A DNA stretch of 37,026 nt from Draconibacterium sp. Its GTDB lineage: Bacteria > Bacteroidota > Bacteroidia > Bacteroidales > Prolixibacteraceae. Under the pieces are notes generated by a model. The model was given only the letters and a program-made list of their open reading frames with translations. It made no database searches and was not told where the DNA came from. The first letter of the stretch is position 1; the number at the start of each line of letters is the position of its first letter. Location: assembly GCA_021648495.1 (NCBI GenBank), contig JAKIST010000002.1, positions 1 through 37,026 of the forward strand, in the 5' to 3' direction. The translations under genes and the position numbers were made by a program. Positions 18,263 to 26,610 of the stretch are shown in pieces.

Positions 18263-19699
18263 CTATTTAAATTTAATTTTGAATAATGCAAACCACCACA
18301 TTTTTAAAAGAAGCAGTCCATGTTTGAATCTCGAAATATTGGTGTCACCATAAATTCTTTCCTGATATCTGATTGGCATATCAATTATTTTTAGGTTTAG
18401 TTTGAAAGCGCCAAAAAGTAAATCATAATCTCCAAAAGGATCAAAATCTCCAAAATAAGAACGATTTGCCGCCAATTTCAAATAGTCTTTCCTGAACATA
18501 ACTTTTGTGCCGCAGAGTGTGTCTTTAATTGGTTGTTCCAATAACCAGCTAAAAGCCATACTAAAAAATTTATTTCCCAACGTATTTAAAAATCGCATAG
18601 CATTCTTTTCCATCGGGTAAATCAAGCGGGTACCATTTATAAACCCACCTTTGTTTTGCGCAATAGCATTATAAAATTTTGGAAGTTGCTCGGGAGGCAC
18701 GGTTAAATCTGCGTCCAGGATCATTAGAATATCCCCGGTGGCAATGTCATATCCAGCCCGCACTGCATCACCTTTTCCTTTTCCGGGTTGTTGTAACATT
18801 TTTATATCGTGCGATGTTTTGTATTTTTCTTTTATTTCCTGAATTTTTGCCCAGGTATCATCAGTTGAATTTCCTTCAACAAAAATTATTTCAATATGGT
18901 TTCCAAATTCAGGCAATCTAAGAATTGCATTTTCAATATTTCCACTTTCATTTCTGGCAGGTATTAATACCGAAGTTGAATATTTTGTTGTTATCTCGTC
19001 CTCTTTTATGCTTACTATGGGTTGAGCAAAAGAATACTGATTAAGTGCAAAGAGGTTAAAGAAAGGAAGCCTTGAAACGAACTTATTTAGAAATCCGGAG
19101 AATAGTGGGATATAATAAGGGGAAAGCATCGATGAGTTCTGTTTGTATGTTTCAAAACCCGACAGATACAAAAGGTTTGCCAAGTCTTTTGTGGAAATCC
19201 AACTTTGTTCTGGCCCCTTTTTTTTGATTCGGATAAACTCTGCAAATTTAATAAAGGGTTCCCAAAAAATATTGTAATAAGTAACAATAATTTTGGTTTC
19301 GTTATAACAAACTTTATGCAACTCTTCAAAAACACTCTGAATGTCAACCAGGTATCCAATCAGGTTCGAAAGAATAATAACATCGTATTTTTGCTCTAAT
19401 TGAATATTTTCTGCAGGTGAGCAGACGAAATTAATTGAAGGGAATTGCTTTTTTGCTTCTTCAATCATCTTTTCGCTCACGTCAATTCCAGTCTTTTCTT
19501 TGCCTTTTATTTTTCCAAGTAATTCACCTGTGCCACAACCAATTTCAAGAACAGAAGATTCATTATGAATAAAAAAGTTGCAATAGTTTGTGATACTGTC
19601 CCAATAGTATCTTTTCCTTTTTCTGTATTTGATTCTTGAATTTGCTGCTTGGTTGAAATAATCCTTTATACTTTGTTTCTTTTCTTTATAAATGTCCAT
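18263..19699 (-). CDS. fused SAM-dependent methyltransferase (N-terminal) and GT2 glycosyltransferase (C-terminal)
   Basis: N-terminal VLEIGCGTGELLGKIKGKEKTGIDVSEKMIEEAKKQFP; C-terminal TSVLIPARNESGNIENAI...VEGNSTDDTW...PGKGKGDAVRAGYDIATGDILMILDADLTVPPEQL...LCGTKVMFRKDY. Confidence 0.9.
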   Translation of the reverse strand: MDIYKEKKQSIKDYFNQAANSRIKYRKRKRYYWDSITNYCNFFIHNESSVLEIGCGTGELLGKIKGKEKTGIDVSEKMIEEAKKQFPSINFVCSPAENIQLEQKYDVIILSNLIGYLVDIQSVFEELHKVCYNETKIIVTYYNIFWEPFIKFAEFIRIKKKGPEQSWISTKDLANLLYLSGFETYKQNSSMLSPYYIPLFSGFLNKFVSRLPFFNLFALNQYSFAQPIVSIKEDEITTKYSTSVLIPARNESGNIENAILRLPEFGNHIEIIFVEGNSTDDTWAKIQEIKEKYKTSHDIKMLQQPGKGKGDAVRAGYDIATGDILMILDADLTVPPEQLPKFYNAIAQNKGGFINGTRLIYPMEKNAMRFLNTLGNKFFSMAFSWLLEQPIKDTLCGTKVMFRKDYLKLAANRSYFGDFDPFGDYDLLFGAFKLNLKIIDMPIRYQERIYGDTNISRFKHGLLLLKMWWFALFKIKFK

Positions 19700-19769
19700 C
19701 TGTTCTCTAACTTATTTGAATAATTAAACTAACGCAAACTATGTTAATTTATATTGTTTTATTTTTTTT

Positions 19770-20480
19770 CTACTCAGGAACCCCACTTCTAAAATGGCTC
19801 ATTCCGGCAACAAATTTCGAATTTTTATCTAAACGAAAAGGAAACTGGTTAGTAATTTTTTCAGCTTCACTGTCCCATTCCAGATCGTATTTTAATTCAA
19901 CAACCGTTTTTAAAGCTTCGCGGTAAAGCTGTGGAAAATGGTTCCAGGTTGAACGCAAAGAATAATACTCCAATTCATCGTCAACAGTAACACGGAACTT
20001 TTTGTTTAACGATGAATAGTAACTGCGCATGTACGAGTTTAACAAAACAGGTTGTAAATTGCTTAACCTTTCTCTAATTTCTTTTGGCAATTCGGCTTTT
20101 CCAAAAATATTTTTTAAAATAGATGCGTCAAAATTGTCTTTATTGATTTCGAATTCCGGAAGGCGAAATGATTTTTTTGTCCCAACAAAACCCTTTTTTA
20201 TTTTGAATTCCAAAACGGGAGAAATTGCCGTTCCGAAAACTTTTCCATACCAACGGATCCTGGCTTTCCAACGGTTTCCATTTCCAAAAAGATTGTCGAA
20301 ATAACAATCCAAGCCCGGTGTGTCGAAATAAATGTTGTTCACTTTCCGGGGATGAAAAACAGATACAAAAAACGCCTGGTTTTGTTTTATCACTGACTCG
20401 GCAGCCAAACGCGAAAATTCCAGGGCAACAAATTTCCGCTCGTAACGATATGTTTTTAATTCGGTGTACCCGTTTTGCAT
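19770..20480 (-). CDS. VTC-domain (polyphosphate polymerase-like, CYTH/TTM fold) protein
   Basis: YRYERKFVA, VNNIYFDTPGLDCYFDN, KARIRWYG, VLEFKIKKG, LLNSYMRSYYSS, FRVTVDDELEYYS, VVELKYD. Confidence 0.88.
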   Translation of the reverse strand: MQNGYTELKTYRYERKFVALEFSRLAAESVIKQNQAFFVSVFHPRKVNNIYFDTPGLDCYFDNLFGNGNRWKARIRWYGKVFGTAISPVLEFKIKKGFVGTKKSFRLPEFEINKDNFDASILKNIFGKAELPKEIRERLSNLQPVLLNSYMRSYYSSLNKKFRVTVDDELEYYSLRSTWNHFPQLYREALKTVVELKYDLEWDSEAEKITNQFPFRLDKNSKFVAGMSHFRSGVPE

Positions 20481-20488
20481 TTCAGTTC

Positions 20489-21169
20489 CTAAAAAGAGTA
20501 ATTATCTACAAACGAAACCCGTATTTCAGGGTTTAATTCATTCAACTTATTTTTAAAATCCTGAAGGTCTCCTGTATATTTAATTTCCACCCAAAATGCA
20601 GTTTCAATTAAATCGGACGTTTCATCGTAACGGACCAGTTTCGACGCTTTAAAGTTTTCCCTGACCAATTTATCCACATTTTCGAGCGATGGTTTCTTTG
20701 GGCCGGATCCGCTAACCGTTAAATATAAATTTTGTTGCCTGCTTTTTGTCGAACTTAAATGCCTCAACCAAATAATTACCAATAAAACAAAAGCCGCCAC
20801 AACTGATATTAAACGCTGATTTGCACCCAAACCTAAACCAATTGAAATGGTGAAAAACAAATACGCCAATTCTTCGGGCTCTTTAATTGCCGAACGAAAC
20901 CGGACGATAGACAAAGCACCTACCAAACCCAACGACAGTGCCAACGAAGATTTAACGATGGAAATAATGAGCATGGTGGTAAAAGCAATTAGAAAGAAGT
21001 TGGCCGCAAAGGCTTTTCGCCCCGATAAACTTTTGGCGCAACGTGTATATGTAAATTCCAAAATGAGTGAAAGCACCAAAATTATGACCGAATTAATTAG
21101 AAAATCAGAAATAGAGATTTGTGTATTTTCGGTTATTAAAAACCGTTGAAATAGATTCCATTTATCCAT
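20489..21169 (-). CDS. DUF4956 membrane protein
   Basis: SLALSLGLVGALSIVRFRSAIKEPEELAYLFFTISIGLGLGANQRLISVVAAFVLLVIIWL, typical DUF4956 core beside VTC. Confidence 0.88.
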   Translation of the reverse strand: MDKWNLFQRFLITENTQISISDFLINSVIILVLSLILEFTYTRCAKSLSGRKAFAANFFLIAFTTMLIISIVKSSLALSLGLVGALSIVRFRSAIKEPEELAYLFFTISIGLGLGANQRLISVVAAFVLLVIIWLRHLSSTKSRQQNLYLTVSGSGPKKPSLENVDKLVRENFKASKLVRYDETSDLIETAFWVEIKYTGDLQDFKNKLNELNPEIRVSFVDNYSF

Positions 21170-21180
21170 GTTATTTTTTT

Positions 21181-24150
21181 TTATTGATACAATTTTACTG
21201 CTAAATTTTTCTCTCGTCCTTCAATAATTTTCCCATCTAAAGTTAGCGTTGAACCCAATTCTATCTGGTAGAAAATTACATTATTTTTCATTTTTAAATT
21301 ATCGACAATAAGGGTTGCCGGCCCGTATTCGGGTTTTTTCACGAAAGCCACCAGTCCATAAACGGTATTGTTCATCGTTATTTTGTCCAAAATTATGTTC
21401 GATAAATCTTTTGCTGCCACACCAATATTTGCCTTGTCAATTTCACAATTCGAAACGATTAAAGTTGAATTTTCTCCCCCCGAAATTGCCTTGTCTGAGA
21501 TTTCACTCATTTTGCAACCTGAAATAGTAACGCTACTTCCTGAAAAATCAATGGCATCGTTCCCGATATTTTTGAAAGTGCAATTTACGACTTTCCCTGT
21601 ACTAAAATCGGAATCGAAAGCATCGGCAAAGGTATTTTCGAACTTGCAATTTGCAACTAAAAATTTTGAACGTACAGTATTCAATGCATCGTCGCAATTT
21701 ATATTGGAGCTAAAAGTACAATTTTCAAAAACAATATCTGCCTCGTAAAAAGCAACTGCCGCCGGAGTTTCCCAACCTGCTTTTCGTAAGCTCCCCAATC
21801 CCGAAAAAATAACATATTTCAATTCCGATTTTCCTTGGGGTTGTAGAATATTAAATCCATTCGCCGATTTGTCGCTTGAAGTAATTACAATTGGATTTTC
21901 TTCTGTTCCCAAAAATTGAATTGGAGCAAAACTGATAAAAGAAGCACCTTCGATTAAATCAATTTGAGTGCCCGGTTTTGCAATTACTACAAATGAACCG
22001 GGAATAACCACATCGGTTTTGAATTGATAATTTCCTTCAAATACTATCGATTTCCCCTCTGCATGAATATTTTCGGGCAGTTGTTTTCTAACCACAATCT
22101 GCCTCGAGGTTTCACTATCGTAAAACGGCCACTGACTTACTTCGGTTTCGAACATTTCGATTCCAATTTCAAATAAAATTTTTAACGGAACACCTTTGGT
22201 TGGAATTGAAATTTTGGGAGGGGCCACACCATTATACGATTCCAATTCTGGTTTCTCTTCAAAACTTTCAGGCAAACCTCCTTCCATAAAAGCACCTAAT
22301 ATTTTTACTTTTGCATTGTGAAAATTTAGTACATCAATTTGTTTCTTTTTTTTATTAAAATAGGCGTGAATTTGGAATGGGATCAGATTATTATTAATGT
22401 CAGATGTGTATTCTTTTTTAAATTTTTCAGGTGTAATTTTCGAAACCGCTAATCCAATTTTTTCAATGTTGCTTTCAATTTTTTCAATATTGTTTTGAAT
22501 GTATTCGGCTTGCCTTTTTATATAATTGAAATTGAATTTATAATAAGGGAATTCTTGTTTAATAAGTGTTGAAATTGAATCTGCTTGTGGCTGGAATTCC
22601 GAAATTAATTGATTTATAAATCCCGGGGTACTGTATTTTTTCAAAAAACCGATGTATTTTTTTCTGAAAAGGTTATCGGTAAAAACCTGGAAAAGCATCA
22701 ATTCTTCTTTGTTGAACGATGCAATTTTATCGGGGAGCAAAAGTCCTGTTATTTGTTCATCAATGCGTTTGTATATTCCTCCTTCAATGTAACCGTCGAA
22801 TGCAATTGGCTCCAATAAACACGTAACCGGGTTATAGTAAAACCGTTGATTGTGCCAGGTAAATCCGTGGTAAGCCTGCGTAATGTCTATTAATGCATAA
22901 TATTTCGCTAATTTGTTAATGTCGAAAATTTGAGACACCAATTTTGAGCGGTTTTTATATTGCAAAAGCAATTTTTGTGCTTCAACAAGCTGTAAGTTTA
23001 ATAGGGAATCCTTGCTTGTTCGACCCTCTTTAAAAGGGATTATCTTTGCCGCTCCAAAATAATCGATGTCCCATTCACGTTTGGTTTGATTTGTTTCTAA
23101 AACACGCTGCCAAAATAAACTTTCGTCGAAACGCACAATTGGCCCTTCTCTCCGATTTTGGTTTTCGATAAGTTGTTTCTCAAAATGTTCTTCCCATGCG
23201 TAAATCCCCAGCGATTCGTTGTTCAATTTTACCGGAACAAAGCCATAACGCGTAGTCAAAACATCTTCTTGCTTAAATACTTTATGCGCAATCCATTCGT
23301 ACAAAAAATTACGGGTTGCCGGATTTTGGATTGAGAAAGTTCGCATGTTGTTCCACGCAAAATCTTTTTTCAGTTTTATGCGGAATGACCATTTCTGACC
23401 CTGGATATGATCTACCAAATCGCCTTTTAACCGAAAACTACCGTTTAAAAAATCTTTCCCGGCATACAAAACCATATTGGCATAATCTTCATTGGAACTT
23501 ACCAAAACCGTTGTTTCAAAAGCTTGCAATCGTTTTTGTTTGAACTTATTTAAAACCAACTCATCGGTATGAATTTGCAAAGTTGGTACATTGTATTCCG
23601 GAAATACTTTCTTATTTCTGTGAATTATCTGAAGATCATCAAAATATACTGTATCTGAGTTGTTGTTCCAAACATAAATTTTTATTTTTCCAGAATAAAA
23701 ATTTGGGGGGACGTGATATTCGAGAAATATTTTCTTCCAGCCATTCGTTCCTTCTTCAACTACTTGTTTCTTTGCACTATAATATCCATTTCCACCGTCA
23801 ACCACTAATACACCGCTGTTGTTTTTACTTTTACGCCAAGCTGTAACCTGGATATAATCATCAGGTTTAACTCTTGATAGGTCAGTTGTTAATCCATAAG
23901 GGCTTCCCGGATACAATTTACTTGAGAACTTACCTGAATAAGAAAAATCACCGGACTGAGTGTTGATATTACTAAAAAAAAGATTCTTTTCTGATACCTC
24001 CTTAAATTGCTTTTTCTGATCATCAATATCTTCAACATTGCAAAGGAAAACCTCTTCATTATCTTTTTTCTCTTTTTGTCCTGTTGAAGAACAAGAAGAA
24101 ATTATAAGAATAAAATAAAATAATAATATCAGATTTTTTGATAATCTCAT
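21181..24150 (-). CDS. CotH-kinase family lipoprotein with N-terminal beta-sandwich-like module and C-terminal right-handed beta-helix
   Basis: Lipobox LILLFYFILIISSCSS; GSFRLKGDLVDHIQGQKWSFRIKLKKD...NPATRNFLYEWIAHKVFKQEDVLTTRYGFVPVKLNNESLGIYAWEEHFEKQLIENQNRREGPIVRFDE; C-terminal repeats FENCTFSSN/VANCKFENT/VVNCTFKNI/ISGCKMSEI/VSNCEIDKA. Confidence 0.88.
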   Translation of the reverse strand: MRLSKNLILLFYFILIISSCSSTGQKEKKDNEEVFLCNVEDIDDQKKQFKEVSEKNLFFSNINTQSGDFSYSGKFSSKLYPGSPYGLTTDLSRVKPDDYIQVTAWRKSKNNSGVLVVDGGNGYYSAKKQVVEEGTNGWKKIFLEYHVPPNFYSGKIKIYVWNNNSDTVYFDDLQIIHRNKKVFPEYNVPTLQIHTDELVLNKFKQKRLQAFETTVLVSSNEDYANMVLYAGKDFLNGSFRLKGDLVDHIQGQKWSFRIKLKKDFAWNNMRTFSIQNPATRNFLYEWIAHKVFKQEDVLTTRYGFVPVKLNNESLGIYAWEEHFEKQLIENQNRREGPIVRFDESLFWQRVLETNQTKREWDIDYFGAAKIIPFKEGRTSKDSLLNLQLVEAQKLLLQYKNRSKLVSQIFDINKLAKYYALIDITQAYHGFTWHNQRFYYNPVTCLLEPIAFDGYIEGGIYKRIDEQITGLLLPDKIASFNKEELMLFQVFTDNLFRKKYIGFLKKYSTPGFINQLISEFQPQADSISTLIKQEFPYYKFNFNYIKRQAEYIQNNIEKIESNIEKIGLAVSKITPEKFKKEYTSDINNNLIPFQIHAYFNKKKKQIDVLNFHNAKVKILGAFMEGGLPESFEEKPELESYNGVAPPKISIPTKGVPLKILFEIGIEMFETEVSQWPFYDSETSRQIVVRKQLPENIHAEGKSIVFEGNYQFKTDVVIPGSFVVIAKPGTQIDLIEGASFISFAPIQFLGTEENPIVITSSDKSANGFNILQPQGKSELKYVIFSGLGSLRKAGWETPAAVAFYEADIVFENCTFSSNINCDDALNTVRSKFLVANCKFENTFADAFDSDFSTGKVVNCTFKNIGNDAIDFSGSSVTISGCKMSEISDKAISGGENSTLIVSNCEIDKANIGVAAKDLSNIILDKITMNNTVYGLVAFVKKPEYGPATLIVDNLKMKNNVIFYQIELGSTLTLDGKIIEGREKNLAVKLYQ

Positions 24151-24171
24151 TTAATAAAAAATATGAAAGAC

Positions 24172-24179
24172 CAAAAATA
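24172..24179 (-). promoter_or_regulatory. candidate -7 box for the CotH-DUF4956-VTC operon
   Basis: CAAAAATA on + (TATTTTTG on -), 22 nt before the CotH ATG at 24150. Confidence 0.45.
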
Positions 24180-24199
24180 ACAAATCAAAAACATTCTTT

Positions 24200-24207
24200 T
24201 AACTTTG
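24200..24207 (+). promoter_or_regulatory. candidate -7 box for the T9SS cargo gene
   Basis: TAACTTTG, 19 nt before ATG 24226; divergent to 24172-24179. Confidence 0.45.
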
Positions 24208-24225
24208 CAATGCCTTTCTTTGAAT

Positions 24226-25683
24226 ATGAAAAATCTTTTAACAAATAGTATTCTAATCTTGCTGGTATTCTTTAACCAACAAAGTATAATTGCTCAAAAT
24301 GCTAATTATTATGGAAGTAAAGAAGAAGACATTGCAAATTCAATTGTTCAATACGATAATAATTTTTACATACTCGGAACTACTCGTGTAACGGAAAAAA
24401 GTTCAACAGATTATTATGTAGTACAATTAAACGCAAATGGAAGTTTGAAAAAAGAATTTACTTTCGGTGAAAAGCATGGTGACGTAGGGAAACATATTTT
24501 GGTAAATAAAGGTGGGATTTTTGTTTTGGGAAAATCCTGGGATGGTGGATTTCCAAATAACGATATGGTTTTGACCAAATTAGATTTTGAGGGAAAACAA
24601 AAATGGAAAAAATTTTACGGCGGCGAAAAAAATGATTTGGGGCACAAATTTATTATCACAAAAGATAATGGATTTGCCATGGTTGGTTTTAACCGAAGCG
24701 TGGATGACTTTGGCGATGTTTATTTGGTAAAAGCAAATAATGATGGTGAAATGGTTTGGGAAAATCATTTTGGAGGACGTTATGTCGATCACGGTTTCGA
24801 TGTAATTGAAAATGAAAAAGGAGAGTTTATAGTTGTTGGAACGCTCGGTGGTTTTTATAATCCAACCAGCACAGATTATTTAAATCACGATGCCGATGTA
24901 TTCATTATAAAAACCAACTCGTTGGGAGAAGAAATTTGGTTGAAGACTTTTGGTGGAGCAAGTCACGACTGGGCAAAAGAAATTATTGCAGCACCGGGAG
25001 GTGGATATTATGTTTGTGGTTCGACACAAAGCGAAGGTGCTGGGAGTTTCGATTTCTTTTTAATGAAAATTGACGATAACGGGAATAAATTATGGTCAAA
25101 AACTTATGGAGGGACAGACTTCGATTATGGCGAAACTATGCGAATAAGCAAAGATCAAAAATTATATATTTTGGGAAGTAGCGCCAGTTATTCGGATAAC
25201 TATAAACCAGATCATTTATTAATAAAAACCGATTTGGAAGGCGAAATAATTTGGTCGAATACATTTGGTGGAAATGGTTCTGATTACAGTAGCGCAATGG
25301 TTTGCACCAATGATTCGGGGTGTGTTTTTACCGGCTGGACGGACAATGGAAATATTGGAAAAAAAGACATTGTCTTTTATAAAATATCGAAAGATGGAAT
25401 ACCAAAATTTATTTCCTCCATACCTCGTGTAAACGACAGTATCGAGCAAATAAAAGTTTTCCCAAATCCGGTTAATAATAATTTTTCAGTATTGATTAAC
25501 ACCAAGTTAATAACCGACTTTAAATTAAATCTGTACAATATAAAAGGTGTATTAATTTATAACAAGATGATTCATCCAAATGTTCTTAGCACTCACCAAC
25601 CTCAATTTCCATCAGGAATTTACCTGTTTACAATTCAAAATAATAACAACGTTGTATTTAACGGGAAATTAGTTTTCAATTAA
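24226..25683 (+). CDS. secreted beta-propeller-like repeat protein with T9SS type A sorting domain
   Basis: Signal peptide MKNLLTNSILILLVFFNQQSIIAQ; repeats of W.KTFGG..D....I...DGGYYVCGST; C-terminal VFPNPVNNNFSVLIN...PSGIYLFTIQNNNNVVFNGKLVFN. Start moved from TTG 24205, which lies in the promoter box. Confidence 0.88.
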   Translation: MKNLLTNSILILLVFFNQQSIIAQNANYYGSKEEDIANSIVQYDNNFYILGTTRVTEKSSTDYYVVQLNANGSLKKEFTFGEKHGDVGKHILVNKGGIFVLGKSWDGGFPNNDMVLTKLDFEGKQKWKKFYGGEKNDLGHKFIITKDNGFAMVGFNRSVDDFGDVYLVKANNDGEMVWENHFGGRYVDHGFDVIENEKGEFIVVGTLGGFYNPTSTDYLNHDADVFIIKTNSLGEEIWLKTFGGASHDWAKEIIAAPGGGYYVCGSTQSEGAGSFDFFLMKIDDNGNKLWSKTYGGTDFDYGETMRISKDQKLYILGSSASYSDNYKPDHLLIKTDLEGEIIWSNTFGGNGSDYSSAMVCTNDSGCVFTGWTDNGNIGKKDIVFYKISKDGIPKFISSIPRVNDSIEQIKVFPNPVNNNFSVLINTKLITDFKLNLYNIKGVLIYNKMIHPNVLSTHQPQFPSGIYLFTIQNNNNVVFNGKLVFN

Positions 25684-25687
25684 AAAC

Positions 25688-26590
25688 CTATTTCGCTAAC
25701 ATTGAATCAAGGTCGTGAAATTGCCAGTTCAGCCAACCATTTTCAGGAACATGTTTAAATTCTAATATCCAATCGTGGGGGGAATTTTCACGTTCTATCG
25801 GATCCTGAAATTTACTTCGGTTAAGGCCAGTTCCCAAAAAATGGATTCCATCGTCGGAAACAGCATCAATTTTTTGAGATCCCATATCACCTAAAATAAG
25901 AATAACTTCAATTCCCCGCTCTTTAACTTTTACCAAACGGGGGTAAATTTCTTTTATAAATGTAGCGTCCGCATCATCGCAGGTAAAACTAAACCGTTTC
26001 AGGTTACTTTGTGCATAATTATATGGAGAAGGTAACCCGGGAACATTTTCCCAAATTCCATGGTGCATAATAAAAATCAGGTGAGTTGATTTTTCAATAG
26101 TATCGCACAAATTAACAATTATCCGATATTGATCATTCAATTGTTCGCAATCGTACGGAGTTAAATTTGTATTCAACACCATGTAACTAATTCCTTTATA
26201 CGTACTGGTATAATATGATTTTTTACCGCTCAACTCCTCAACCCAATTCCAATTACCGTTTCGGGCATCGTGATTTCCAAAAGCCCAATGCGTGTTTGGG
26301 TGTTTTAAATCGAAAAGTTTATCAATGTACTCCAGGGTTGTGTATTCAAGCAATGCTTCAGAACAAACATCTCCTCCCAGCCAAATCCCATCATATCCCG
26401 ACAAATCCATTTTTTCCAGACGTTCATCAAGCTTGTCGCCGGCAGTGTGCCACTGGTAGGTATGACCAACAAAAAGATATTTTAAAGTATCCGTTTGGCC
26501 GGAAACATTTAAAACCAAATACAATAAAAAGAAAAATAGAATACTCCCTTTTTTTATATCAAATGCGTTATTTCGTTTTAGTACTTGCAT
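25688..26590 (-). CDS. secreted calcineurin-like metallophosphoesterase
   Basis: Signal-like N-terminus; motifs VGHTYQWH, GIWLGGDVCSE, WAFGNHDARNG, LIFIMHHGIW, EVILILGDMGSQ. Confidence 0.8.
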   Translation of the reverse strand: MQVLKRNNAFDIKKGSILFFFLLYLVLNVSGQTDTLKYLFVGHTYQWHTAGDKLDERLEKMDLSGYDGIWLGGDVCSEALLEYTTLEYIDKLFDLKHPNTHWAFGNHDARNGNWNWVEELSGKKSYYTSTYKGISYMVLNTNLTPYDCEQLNDQYRIIVNLCDTIEKSTHLIFIMHHGIWENVPGLPSPYNYAQSNLKRFSFTCDDADATFIKEIYPRLVKVKERGIEVILILGDMGSQKIDAVSDDGIHFLGTGLNRSKFQDPIERENSPHDWILEFKHVPENGWLNWQFHDLDSMLAK

Positions 26591-26610
26591 CGTTTTATTA
26601 AACGTTGAAT

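Noticed and set aside
24226-25683. Repeated GG..D..W motifs considered as a DNA tandem repeat
   Set aside because: The periodicity is at protein level (propeller blades) and diverged at DNA level; not a satellite.
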